64,000 bases of DNA, from positions 215,596 through 279,595 of the forward strand of contig NZ_MSDV01000026.1 in assembly GCF_001931485.1 (NCBI RefSeq), written 5' to 3'. Under the pieces are notes generated by a model. It had not been told where the DNA came from. It saw only the letters and a program-made list of their open reading frames with translations, and ran no database searches. The first letter of the stretch is position 1; every line of letters starts with the position of its first letter. Shown piece by piece: positions 26,994 through 35,851 of this stretch. The DNA is from Burkholderia sp. SRS-W-2-2016. GTDB lineage: Bacteria; Pseudomonadota; Gammaproteobacteria; Burkholderiales; Burkholderiaceae. Made by a program: the position numbers and the translations under genes.

Positions 26994-28746
26994 TGCATTG
27001 TCCCTCGATGTGAATGGAAGCAGCGGCGCGCGATACGTCACGCGCATCGGGCGCGGCGCCGGCCAGAGAAAGTCCCGCGAGATAGCCGAAGGTCATCGCG
27101 GGGCCGAGTGTGATGCCGCCGCTCGGGTAGCAGCCGCCCATCATGCTGGCGCTGTCGTTGCCGACCGCGTAGAGGCCGGCGATAGGTTGGTTGTTATCGT
27201 CGAGCACGCGGGCGTGTGCGTCGGTGGCCAGTCCCGCGAATGTGCCGAGACTGCCCGGCAACAGTTTGACCGCGTAAAAAGGGCCCTTTTCGAGCGGTGC
27301 GACGCATGGGTTCGGCTGGTGAGACGCGTCGCCCTGCACGCGGTTATACGGTGTCGAGCCGCGGTGAAACTGCGGGTCGAGCCCGTGTTGCGCGTGCCGG
27401 TTGTACGCGGATACCGTGTCCGTCAGACCCGCCGCGTCGATCCCGCACGCGGCCGCGAGTTCGGCGAGCGTCGCGCCTTTTTTCAGGTAGCCGGAGCGCA
27501 CATAGGCGGACACCGGAAACGGAAACGGCTTCGAAAAACCGAGCCCGTAGCGGCGCTGAAAATCGTGATCGCAGATCAGCCACGCACAGACTTCTTCGCC
27601 CGCGCGCGTCACGCCGAACAGCGCGGACATGAAGTCGTAGTAAGACGATGCTTCGTTGACGAAGCGCTGCCCCGCGCGCGTCACCGCAATCACGCCGGGC
27701 TTGCCGCGCTCGATCAGATGCGGAAACGCAACCGCGCCGCCGCGCTGCGGCACCAGCGACACCGGCGCCCACGCGGCCGGTGCCTTCAGCGTCGCATCGA
27801 AGCGACCGCCGGCCGCTTCGCCGAGGCGGATGCCGTCGCCGGTATTCGAACGCGGCGCGGCGGACCAATGTTCGCGGCCGGACGGCGTGTATGCGAAGGT
27901 GCGGGCGCGCCGCTCGACGTCATGCGGAAAGCCGCCGCACGCGAGCACGACACCGCGCGCCGCGCGCACCTGATGCACAATGCCGTCGATTTCGACTCGC
28001 GCGCCACTCACGCGGCCATGCTCGCGCAGCAGTTCCAGCGCCTTCGCGTTGGTGCGCAAATCGACCTGCCGATCCAATGCGGACTTCAACAGCCGCGCGA
28101 CCAGCGCGTTGCCGTTCACCAGTTGCATCGAACGTCCGTAGCGCAGTTTCTGCCATGCGAACACCGCGAGCCGGCGCGTCACGTAAAGCGCGGACTTCGG
28201 CGCGCGGGTCGCGCGAAAGAAATGCGCGAGGTCCGGGCCCGAGGCCAGCGCGAGGCCCTTAAGCGTGGTGATCGACAACGGCTCGCGCAATTTGTCGATC
28301 AGCGGGCCGAGTTCGCGGCCATCGAACGGCATCGCGCAGACCGAGCGGCCGCCGGTCGCCGCGCCGGGCGACGTATGAAAATCGGGAATCCGGTTGCCAT
28401 CGATGAAACGCATGGCAGTGTTGCGCTCGAAGAACTCGATCATCCGCGGACCGTGTTCGAGCAGTGCATCCGCCTTGCTCTCATCGAACTGCGCTCCAAG
28501 CTCGCTTTGCAGGTACGTGCGCGGCGCTTCGATGTCCTCACGGATACCGGCGCGCGTCGCCAGCGGGTTGCGCGGAATCCACATCCAGCCGCCCGACCAC
28601 GCGCTCGTGCCGCCGAACACCGCTTCTTTCTCCGCGACGAACACGCGCAAGCCTTGCGCGGCCGCGGTCACCGCCGCGGCCAGTCCGCCGGCGCCTGAAC
28701 CCAGCACCAGCACATCGCATTCGAGAATCGCTTCACTCATCTCCAC
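26980..28746 (-). CDS. FAD-dependent dehydrogenase, fumarate reductase/3-ketosteroid dehydrogenase type (copy 1)
   Basis: 588-residue flavoprotein. The N-terminal FAD motif VLVLGSGAGGLAAAVTAA is at residues 12-29, followed by GGTSAWSGGWMWIP. A ribityl-binding GVVLACGGFPHDVERR and a C-terminal GLYAVGNDSASMMGGCYPSGG-like stretch are typical of flavocytochrome c/KstD proteins. There is no signal peptide or haem domain, so it is cytosolic. It is closely related to copy 3 at 39.4 kb and more distantly to copy 2. It probably desaturates or reduces a ring or enoate substrate. The start is 45 bp from operator B2. Confidence 0.9.
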   Translation of the reverse strand: MEMSEAILECDVLVLGSGAGGLAAAVTAAAQGLRVFVAEKEAVFGGTSAWSGGWMWIPRNPLATRAGIREDIEAPRTYLQSELGAQFDESKADALLEHGPRMIEFFERNTAMRFIDGNRIPDFHTSPGAATGGRSVCAMPFDGRELGPLIDKLREPLSITTLKGLALASGPDLAHFFRATRAPKSALYVTRRLAVFAWQKLRYGRSMQLVNGNALVARLLKSALDRQVDLRTNAKALELLREHGRVSGARVEIDGIVHQVRAARGVVLACGGFPHDVERRARTFAYTPSGREHWSAAPRSNTGDGIRLGEAAGGRFDATLKAPAAWAPVSLVPQRGGAVAFPHLIERGKPGVIAVTRAGQRFVNEASSYYDFMSALFGVTRAGEEVCAWLICDHDFQRRYGLGFSKPFPFPVSAYVRSGYLKKGATLAELAAACGIDAAGLTDTVSAYNRHAQHGLDPQFHRGSTPYNRVQGDASHQPNPCVAPLEKGPFYAVKLLPGSLGTFAGLATDAHARVLDDNNQPIAGLYAVGNDSASMMGGCYPSGGITLGPAMTFGYLAGLSLAGAAPDARDVSRAAASIHIEGQCNDTV

Positions 28747-28790
28747 CGTGTTCTTCCAAGGTATCGCAGTTGTTATGGAATGAATTTATT

Positions 28791-28811
28791 TTGTTGAATA
28801 CTATTCCACAA
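28791..28811. promoter_or_regulatory. IclR-type operator B2 in divergent promoter
   Basis: TTGAATACTATTCCACAA (within a 21-bp dyad) between flavoprotein copy 1 and the epimerase gene. The same element occurs at 30943 and 41370. Confidence 0.7.
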
Positions 28812-28854
28812 TAGGGCATCTTGCAAAGACTTTATGACGACAAGGAGGAGTGAC

Positions 28855-29763
28855 ATGCGAGTACTGGTAACGGGCGGCAGCGGTTTTCTGGGTGCGTGGA
28901 TCATGCGGCGGCTGCTCGCGCGCGGCATCGATTGCGTCGCGTTCGATCTGCACGCGAAGCCGCAACTGCTGGCCGCGCTTGCGCCCGAGCGCGCGGCGAC
29001 GGTTCAGTGGCGCAGCGGCGACATCGCGCAGGCCGTCGACGTGGCGAACGCGCTACAAGGCTGCGACGCGGTGATTCACCTGGCCGGCATCCTGACGCCC
29101 GATTGCGCGGCCAATCCGGTGCGCGGTGCGCAGATCAATCTGCTCGGCACGCTGAACGTGTTCGATGCGGCCCGCGCGGCCGGTCTGCCGCGCGTGCTGT
29201 ACGCGAGCAGCGCCGGCGTGTTCGGCCCCGCCGATGGCGCGACGCCGTTTCCGCAAACCCACTACGGCGCGTTCAAGCTCGCGTGCGAAGGCTCGGCGCG
29301 CGCGTACTGGAACGACCACGGGATCGCCAGCGTCGGCTTCCGGCCGCTGGTCGTGTACGGCGCGGGCCGCGAAACCGGTTCGAGCGCGGGGCCGAGCCTC
29401 GCGTGCCGCGCGGCCGCGCGCAACGAGCGCTACACGATGCCGTTCAGCGGCTCGACCGGCTTCGTGTTCGCCGACGACGTCGCCGCCGCGTATGAAGCCG
29501 CGTTGCTGCGCGACATCGAAGGCGCGCACGCGTTCACGCTCGCCGGCCAGATCGCTTCGGTAACCGAAGTAATCGACACGCTCGCGACGCTCGTGCCGGG
29601 TTCGCGCATCGACGCGAGCGGCGCGCCGCTGCCGATCGCGACCGCCTTTCCGCACGATCCCGAACTGGCGCGACTGCTGCCCGGTCTGCCGCGGACTTCG
29701 CTCGAAGAAGGACTGCGGCAGACGGTGGCGTTCTATCGCAACGCCACCGCCGCCGTGCAATAG
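28855..29763 (+). CDS. NAD-dependent epimerase/dehydratase family protein
   Basis: 302-residue extended SDR. The Rossmann motif VTGGSGFLG is at residues 5-13. The catalytic Ser is in YASSAGVFG and Tyr-x3-Lys in HYGAFK near residue 143. The start is the ATG following an excellent AAGGAGGAG ribosome site. Members act on nucleotide sugars, lactones or hydroxy-ketones; uronate dehydrogenase is one relative. It is divergent from flavoprotein copy 1 under operator B2 and convergent with the Gfo/Idh gene (32-bp gap). Confidence 0.88.
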   Translation: MRVLVTGGSGFLGAWIMRRLLARGIDCVAFDLHAKPQLLAALAPERAATVQWRSGDIAQAVDVANALQGCDAVIHLAGILTPDCAANPVRGAQINLLGTLNVFDAARAAGLPRVLYASSAGVFGPADGATPFPQTHYGAFKLACEGSARAYWNDHGIASVGFRPLVVYGAGRETGSSAGPSLACRAAARNERYTMPFSGSTGFVFADDVAAAYEAALLRDIEGAHAFTLAGQIASVTEVIDTLATLVPGSRIDASGAPLPIATAFPHDPELARLLPGLPRTSLEEGLRQTVAFYRNATAAVQ

Positions 29764-29795
29764 CCGCGCAATAGCGGTATAAGCGCCGCGCCCGC

Positions 29796-30851
29796 TCAGC
29801 CCCCCGCGCCGTCCACCGGCGCGGGCGCGACCGGCTCGCGCGCCGCCGCCGCGCGCTTGACCGCGAGCGTCGCGGCGAGCGTGCGCGCGGCGTCGTCGAC
29901 CGAACACAGCGGCGTTTCCTCACGCGCGATCACCGCCGCGAAGTGGCGCAACTGCTCGTGATACGGATCGGCCGCGTGCGGCGTGCTGCGCTCGACGGTC
30001 AGCGGCTCATGCCAGCCCTTGTTCGCGCGGTACTCCCACACGTCCAGTTGCGGCAGCGTCAGCGACGCATCGGTGCCGATCAGGTAATGCGTGTTCACCT
30101 GCTGACGCGGATAGTGCGCGGCTTCTCCCGCCGCCAGATCCCAGTTCCAAGGCGACGCCGCACAGTCGGATACGGCCAGCGTGCCGAGCGCACCGTTGGC
30201 GAAGCGCAACACCACGGCGGCGGTGTCTTCCACCTCGAAGCCGCGCACCGCATTCGAACTCAGCGCCTGCACCTCGACGATCTCGCCGAGCAGAAACCGC
30301 ATGATGTCGATGTCGTGAATCAGGTTGATCAGCACCGGTCCGCCGCCCGCGCGACGGCGCCATTCGACGTCGAAATACGCGTCGGGCTTGTAGAACGTCG
30401 CCAGCGCGTTGGCCGCGACCGGCGTGCCGAGCCGCCCCGACTGCACGATCTCTCGCGCGCGCCGCAGGATCGGGTTATGGCGCCGGTGATGGCCGACCAG
30501 CAGCGGCACGCCCGCTTCCCGCGCGGCGCGGCTCAGGCGTCGCGCTTCGTCGATGTCGTCAGTCACCGGCTTCTCGATCAGCGCCGGCACGCCGCGCGCG
30601 ATGCACGCGAGCCCCACGTCGACGTGCGTCGCATTCGGCGTCGCGACGATCGCGCCTTCCGGGCGCACTTCATCGAGCAGCGCCTGATAGTCGGCGAACC
30701 AGCGCAGCCCTTCGGCGCGCGCGAATTCCTGCGCCGCCGGCGACGGGTCCGCGATCGCGACCACCTCCACCTGCGGATGCAGCCGCGCCCGCTCCACATG
30801 CATGCGCCCGATCGCGCCCGCGCCGATTACAGCCAAACGTCTGCGTGCCAT
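29796..30851 (-). CDS. Gfo/Idh/MocA family oxidoreductase
   Basis: 351-residue NAD(P)-dependent dehydrogenase. The N-terminal GAGAIGRMH Rossmann motif is at residues 9-17. The signature EKPVTDD carries the lysine near residue 95. The catalytic HD pair lies in NLIHDIDIMRF near residue 178. Relatives oxidise inositols, sugars or cyclic polyols. The ATG at 30851 follows GGAGAAG; a TTG one codon earlier is rejected. It is divergent from the ABC importer operon with operator B3 between, so it belongs to the same regulon. A myo-inositol- or quinate-like ring alcohol is a reasonable but unproven substrate. Confidence 0.88.
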   Translation of the reverse strand: MARRRLAVIGAGAIGRMHVERARLHPQVEVVAIADPSPAAQEFARAEGLRWFADYQALLDEVRPEGAIVATPNATHVDVGLACIARGVPALIEKPVTDDIDEARRLSRAAREAGVPLLVGHHRRHNPILRRAREIVQSGRLGTPVAANALATFYKPDAYFDVEWRRRAGGGPVLINLIHDIDIMRFLLGEIVEVQALSSNAVRGFEVEDTAAVVLRFANGALGTLAVSDCAASPWNWDLAAGEAAHYPRQQVNTHYLIGTDASLTLPQLDVWEYRANKGWHEPLTVERSTPHAADPYHEQLRHFAAVIAREETPLCSVDDAARTLAATLAVKRAAAAREPVAPAPVDGAGG

Positions 30852-30942
30852 CAACTCTTCTCCTTGGGATCAATTGCTTCGTTGAACACATCGTTTCGAT
30901 TCATTCCAGGTGAATACCCGGATACTCCGAAACCAGTTTTAA

Positions 30943-30963
30943 TTGTTGAATGCTATTCCAATT
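30943..30963. promoter_or_regulatory. IclR-type operator B3 in divergent promoter
   Basis: TTGTTGAATGCTATTCCAAT-type dyad between the Gfo/Idh and ABC importer genes. It differs from B2 at a few outer bases. A second partial repeat, ATTCCAGGTGAAT at 30903, resembles the IclR-proximal palindrome. Confidence 0.68.
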
Positions 30964-31022
30964 AAGACACGAGTTCACGAAGTTTTTCGAATTCACCTGC
31001 CGACCGGCGCGGAGACAGACAG

Positions 31023-32333
31023 ATGAAAGACCAACCCAAGCAAACCGAAACCATCCACGACACCACCCACGACACCGCGCCCGGCGCAACCACCGGCGGC
31101 GGCATCACGCGCCGCGCGTGGCTCGCCACCGCGGGCAAGACGCTCGCGAGCGGCGCGGCGGTGCTGGCCGCGCCGGCGATCGTGCGCGCGCAAGGCGAGC
31201 AGCCGCTCAAACTCGGCCTGCTGATGGCCAAACAGGGCGTGTGGACCGAACAGGGTGAAGTGATCGCCAACGGCGTAAAGCTCGCGCTCGACGACGCGAA
31301 CAACCAGGCGCGCGGCCGCCGCCTCGAGCTGGTCTGGTACGACGAACCGAATCCGCAGTCGGCGCAGCAGAACATGCAGAAGCTGGTCGAGCAGGACAAG
31401 GTGATCGCGGTGATCGGCGGCACCAACAGCGGCACGTCGCTGGCGATGTCGTCGGTCGCGAATCGCACGAAGACGCCGTATATCGCGCCGAACGCCGCTG
31501 CGCGCGAGCTGACCGGCAGCAGCTGCAATCCGTACACGTTCCGCGTGCTGAGCCCGACGCCGGTCACCTGCCGCGCGCTCGCGCCGTCGCTGCTGGCGAT
31601 CGGCAAGAAGTGGCACTTCCTCGTCGCGAACTACGCGTATGGACAGGACATCCAGCGTTCGATGTCCGAGCTGCTGAAGCAGTCGGGCGGCACGATGACC
31701 GGCGCCGATGTGACGCCGCTGAACACCACCGACTTCAGCTCGTTCATCCTGAAGATCCGCCAGTCGAAGCCGGATGTCGTGCTGCTCGGTCTGCCGGGCG
31801 GCGACCTGTCGACCTTCCTCAAGCAGTACGCGGAAATGGGCATGAAGGACAAGATTCCGGTCGCCTGTCCGATCATCGGCGACTCCGATCTGTGGTCGAT
31901 CAGCGCGGACGCGGCCACCGGCTACTACGGCAAGCCGTGGCACTTCAGCGCGCCGGGTCATTCGCCGGAAGAGATCGCGTTCATCAAGAAGTACACCGCG
32001 AAGTACGGCAAACCGCCGGCCGACAAGGCATGGATCGGGTGGTTTACGACCCGCGCGCTGCTCGCCGGCGTCAACCAGGCGAAGAGCACATCGGGCCAGG
32101 ACATCGTGCAGAGCCTGGAGACCGTGCAGTTCGGCGACAGCAGCGGCCCCGCGTACTTCCGGCCGTGGGATCACCAGATGCTGCGGCGCTGGACCGTGTT
32201 CAAGGTGAAGGACCACATCGCCGACAAATGGGACTGGCTCGATCAGGTGTCGGCTGTGCCGCAAAACCCGGCCGAACTCGACAAGCTGTACGGCTCGAAG
32301 CAGGAGATCGGCTGCACGATGGCGGCGCGCTGA
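31023..32333 (+). CDS. ABC transporter substrate-binding protein, branched-chain amino acid type
   Basis: 436-residue periplasmic receptor of the LivJ/UrtA (Peripla_BP_6) class. An unusually long N-region precedes a twin-arginine signal, ITRRAWLATAGKTL (about residues 28-41), with cleavage near VRAQ at 57. This suggests Tat export of a folded protein. The mature portion shows KLGLLMAKQGVWTEQG and IAVIGGTNSGTSLA. It is first in the importer operon, behind GGAGACAGACAG. HAAT receptors often bind aromatic or alicyclic acids rather than amino acids, which fits this catabolic block. The ligand is unknown. Confidence 0.9.
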   Translation: MKDQPKQTETIHDTTHDTAPGATTGGGITRRAWLATAGKTLASGAAVLAAPAIVRAQGEQPLKLGLLMAKQGVWTEQGEVIANGVKLALDDANNQARGRRLELVWYDEPNPQSAQQNMQKLVEQDKVIAVIGGTNSGTSLAMSSVANRTKTPYIAPNAAARELTGSSCNPYTFRVLSPTPVTCRALAPSLLAIGKKWHFLVANYAYGQDIQRSMSELLKQSGGTMTGADVTPLNTTDFSSFILKIRQSKPDVVLLGLPGGDLSTFLKQYAEMGMKDKIPVACPIIGDSDLWSISADAATGYYGKPWHFSAPGHSPEEIAFIKKYTAKYGKPPADKAWIGWFTTRALLAGVNQAKSTSGQDIVQSLETVQFGDSSGPAYFRPWDHQMLRRWTVFKVKDHIADKWDWLDQVSAVPQNPAELDKLYGSKQEIGCTMAAR

Positions 32334-32360
32334 CGCACTGACGCGCAGTGACGCGATCAC

Positions 32361-32390
32361 GCCGCCGCTGCGCCCACGCGCCGCGGCGGC
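32361..32390 (+). terminator. Intercistronic hairpin after the substrate-binding protein gene
   Basis: GCCGCCGC-n14-GCGGCGGC, an 8-bp stem without a T tract. Such hairpins often stabilise the receptor mRNA or attenuate downstream permease expression. Confidence 0.45.
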
Positions 32391-32432
32391 TAAGCGTTCC
32401 CCGAGTTTCTCGCAGTCACCTGGAGTACAGGC

Positions 32433-33302
32433 ATGGCAGAAATGGTGTTGTCCCAGATCGCCAACGGGCTGGTGCTGGGCTTTCTTTATGTGTTGCTCGC
32501 GATCGGCTTGTCGATCATCTGCGGGCTGCTAGGTATCGTCAACTTCGCGCACGGCGCGTTGTTCGCGCTCGGCGCGTACTTCGCGATCGCGCTGTCGCTG
32601 CAGTTCGGCTGGGCCGCGGTCGTCGTCGCGCCGGTTCTGGTCGCGCTGGTCGGCATGCTGATCGAAGTGGTGTTCATCCGCAGGCTCTACGGCAAGGAGC
32701 CGTTGCTGAGCCTGATCGTGACCTTCGCGCTGTCGCTGCTGCTGACCGCGCTGATGCGTCTGGTGTGGGGCGCAGGCGGCCTGCCGTTCAGCCCGCCCGC
32801 CTCGCTCAGCGGCATCCTTGTGTATGGGCCGCTGCTGATCACCAAGTACCGGCTGTTCGTGCTCGCCGCGACGATCGCGATCCTGCTGGCGCTGTGGTGG
32901 TTCATGAAGTTCACGCCGTATGGCCGGATTCTGCGTGCCGGTAGCCGCGATCCGGAAATGGTCGGACTCCTTGGCATCAATCTGCCGCGCGTGCTGACCG
33001 GTGCGTTCGGTCTCGGCGCGCTGCTGGCCGGCGCGGCCGGCGTGCTCGCCGCGCCGCTCCTGACCGTCACGCCGAGCATGGCCACCGCCGCGGTAATGCC
33101 GGCGTTCGTGATCGTCACGATCGGCGGGCTCGGCTCGTTCGCCGGTGCGGTGGTTGCCGGTTTGCTGGTCGGCATCGTCACCGCGCTGGCGGTGCAGTTC
33201 TTTCCGGAAAGCTCGTCGGTGGCGATGTACGTATTGATGGCACTCGTTCTGCTCGTGCGTCCGCGCGGGTTGTTCGGCGAACGCTGGGAGCGCTTCGAAT
33301 GA
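32433..33302 (+). CDS. ABC transporter permease, LivH type
   Basis: 289-residue inner-membrane permease with about eight hydrophobic helices. The LivH signature appears in GLLGIVNFAHGALFALGAYF (residues about 30-50), and GAFGLGALLAGAAGVLAAPL and TIGGLGSFAGAVVAGLLVG are typical late segments. A good ribosome site (GGAGTACAGGC) precedes it. Its stop overlaps the start of the fused LivM-LivG-LivF gene by four bases, so the two are translationally coupled. Confidence 0.92.
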   Translation: MAEMVLSQIANGLVLGFLYVLLAIGLSIICGLLGIVNFAHGALFALGAYFAIALSLQFGWAAVVVAPVLVALVGMLIEVVFIRRLYGKEPLLSLIVTFALSLLLTALMRLVWGAGGLPFSPPASLSGILVYGPLLITKYRLFVLAATIAILLALWWFMKFTPYGRILRAGSRDPEMVGLLGINLPRVLTGAFGLGALLAGAAGVLAAPLLTVTPSMATAAVMPAFVIVTIGGLGSFAGAVVAGLLVGIVTALAVQFFPESSSVAMYVLMALVLLVRPRGLFGERWERFE

Positions 33303-35851
33303 ATCTCAAACTCTTGACCCGGCATCCGGTGGCACTCCTGACGATCTGCCTGATCGTCGTGTCGCTCGCGTTAGGTGCGACCGGCACGCCGCTCGAACGC
33401 GCGACCCAGATCGCGATCTACACGCTGTACGGGATGGGCGTGAACCTGCTGGTCGCGTACACCGGCCTCGTGCCGTTCGGCGCGTCGGTATTCTTCGGCA
33501 CCTCGACGTATCTGGTCGCGATTTCGCTGCAACGATTGATCGGCAACGAGCTCGTCGCGCTGGCCGCGAGCGTCGTCGTCACCGCGGTGATGGCCGCGTT
33601 GATCGGGGCGGTGGTGCTGAAACGGCGCGGCCTCTATTTCTCGTTGCTGACGCTCGCGTGTTCGCAGATCGCGTTCGAAATCGCGTTCAAATGGACCGAC
33701 GTGACCGGCGGCGAAAACGGCCTGCAAAACGTGCCGCGCCCGAGCTTCGCGACCACCACCGGCTTTCACGTGTTCGCGTGCGTGACGGTGATCGCGGTCG
33801 CTTACGGCTTGTGGCGGCTGGTGCATGCGCCGTTCGGCCGCGCGTTGCAGGCGCTGCGCGACAACGAACAGCGCGCGGCCAGCCTCGGCTACGACACCTA
33901 TCGGCTGAAGCTGTTCGCGTTCGTGATCTCGGCCGCGGTGATCGGTTATGCGGGCGGCCTGCTGTGTCTGATGCTGCAAGGCGCGTATGCGAACAATCTG
34001 AGCTGGGAGCACGCGGGCGATAGTCTGCTGATGACCGTGCTCGGCGGCGTCCATCAGTTTCTCGGCCCGCTGTGGGGCGCGATTGCGTTCATCCTGCTCG
34101 AAGACAAACTGAGCAGTCTGACCGAGCATTGGTGGCTGATCTTCGCGCCGATCATCATCGCGTTCGCGTTCTTCTCGCCCGAAGGCATTCAGGGTCTCGC
34201 GCAACGGCTGCTGCGCCGGCCGCGCTGGACGCTCGTGCGCGACACGATTCCCGCGCGGCCCGAGGTGATCGCGCCGTATCGCGCGAGCCGCATCGAGATG
34301 GATCCTGATACGCCGGTGCTCAGCGTGCGCGGATTGTCGAAGCAGTTCGGCTCGCTCGTGACCGCCGACAAGATCGACCTCGACGTGTACCCGTACAAGC
34401 TGCACAGCTTCATCGGGCCGAACGGCGCGGGCAAGACGACCTTCTTCAACATGCTGACCGGCGTGCTGCCGCCATCGTCGGGGACGATCCGCTTCGACGG
34501 CAAGGACGTGACGAAGCTCGCGATGTTCCGCCGCGTGCGGCTCGGCATGAGCCGCTCGTTCCAGATCCTCAGCGTGTTCCGCAACCTGACCGTGTTCGAA
34601 AACGTGCGCGTCGCGGTGCAGGCCGCGCAGCGCGAACGGCTCGGTCTGTGGCGCGACGCGCATACGCTCGACAAGCAGAACGCGCAGACGTGGTCGCTGC
34701 TGGCGGCGGTGGGTCTCGTGGATCGCGCGGCGGCTTCGTGCGAGAGCCTGTCGCATGGCGAGCAGCGGCTGCTCGAAATCGCGTTGTCCTTGGCAACCCA
34801 GGCGCGTCTGCTGTTGCTCGACGAACCGCTCGCCGGTCTCGCGGAAGCCGATCGCAAGATCGTCGCGCGGATCGTGCGCGAACTCGCGAATCATCACGCG
34901 GTGCTGCTGATCGAGCACGACATCGACCGCGTGCTGTCGATCTCGGATCGCGTCAGCGTGTTGCATCGCGGCCATCTGATCGCCGACGGCTCGCCCGCCG
35001 ACGTCGCCGCGCATCCCGAAGTAATCGAAGCGTACATGGGCCATGCGAAGGGTCAGCGGCCGGTCGACGCGCGGCTCGCCGAGCAGCTGGCGAAAAAGCG
35101 CGCGAGCACTGCAAGCCCGCGGCCGCTGCTGCAACTGCGCAATCTGAAGGCCGGCTATGCGGGCAATACGATTCTCGACGGCATCGATCTGACGCTGCAC
35201 GAAGGCGAAGTGATCGCGATCCTGGGCCGCAACGGCGTCGGTAAAACGACGGCGCTACGCGCGGCGACCGGCGTCGCGCAGATCAGCGCGGGCACGATCA
35301 CGTTCGACGGCCACGACATCACCGCGCGCCCGATGCACGAGATCAACCGCCTCGGCCTCGCGATGGTGCCCGAAGGCCGCCGGCTGTTCCCGAACCTGAC
35401 CGTCTACGAAAACCTGCGCCTTGCCGCGCGCAAGGGCGGCGCGAGCGTCGACGAAATGTACGCGCTGTTTCCGCGCCTCGCGAATCGCAAGGACGTGCGC
35501 GCCGAACATCTATCCGGCGGCGAGCGGCAGATGGTGGCGATCGCCCGCGCGTTGATGGCGCCCGCGAAAGCGATCCTGCTCGACGAACCGTTCGAAGGCC
35601 TCGCGCCGGCGGTCGTGCAGGAAGTGCTCGATGCGGTCGTCAAGCTGCGCGAGCGCGCGAGCGTGGTGATCGTCGAGCACCAGGCGGACATGGTGCTGCC
35701 GATCGCGGACAGGGTGTACGTACTCGTCAACGGCCGCATCGCCTACGAAAACACGGCCGACGCGCTGGCACAGGATGCCGCGACGCAAACCAGATTGCTC
35801 GGCATCGTGCATGACGATGCCGCGCCCAACCTCGAAGTGAGAACAGCATGA
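33299..35851 (+). CDS. Fused ABC permease and two ATPases (LivM-LivG-LivF in one chain)
   Basis: 850 residues combining three normally separate importer subunits. Residues about 1-310 are a LivM permease (GMGVNLLVAYTGLVPFGASVFFG, helices up to SPEGIQGL). About 335-585 form ATPase 1, with Walker A GPNGAGKT at 373-380, signature LSHGEQ and Walker B LLLLDEP. About 610-840 form ATPase 2, with Walker A GRNGVGKT at 643-650, signature LSGGERQ and ILLDEP. There is no interrupting stop. LivM-LivG fusions are known; a triple fusion is less common. With the separate LivH it makes a complete importer with both nucleotide-binding domains on one polypeptide. It overlaps the next gene by four bases. Confidence 0.93.
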   Translation: MNLKLLTRHPVALLTICLIVVSLALGATGTPLERATQIAIYTLYGMGVNLLVAYTGLVPFGASVFFGTSTYLVAISLQRLIGNELVALAASVVVTAVMAALIGAVVLKRRGLYFSLLTLACSQIAFEIAFKWTDVTGGENGLQNVPRPSFATTTGFHVFACVTVIAVAYGLWRLVHAPFGRALQALRDNEQRAASLGYDTYRLKLFAFVISAAVIGYAGGLLCLMLQGAYANNLSWEHAGDSLLMTVLGGVHQFLGPLWGAIAFILLEDKLSSLTEHWWLIFAPIIIAFAFFSPEGIQGLAQRLLRRPRWTLVRDTIPARPEVIAPYRASRIEMDPDTPVLSVRGLSKQFGSLVTADKIDLDVYPYKLHSFIGPNGAGKTTFFNMLTGVLPPSSGTIRFDGKDVTKLAMFRRVRLGMSRSFQILSVFRNLTVFENVRVAVQAAQRERLGLWRDAHTLDKQNAQTWSLLAAVGLVDRAAASCESLSHGEQRLLEIALSLATQARLLLLDEPLAGLAEADRKIVARIVRELANHHAVLLIEHDIDRVLSISDRVSVLHRGHLIADGSPADVAAHPEVIEAYMGHAKGQRPVDARLAEQLAKKRASTASPRPLLQLRNLKAGYAGNTILDGIDLTLHEGEVIAILGRNGVGKTTALRAATGVAQISAGTITFDGHDITARPMHEINRLGLAMVPEGRRLFPNLTVYENLRLAARKGGASVDEMYALFPRLANRKDVRAEHLSGGERQMVAIARALMAPAKAILLDEPFEGLAPAVVQEVLDAVVKLRERASVVIVEHQADMVLPIADRVYVLVNGRIAYENTADALAQDAATQTRLLGIVHDDAAPNLEVRTA

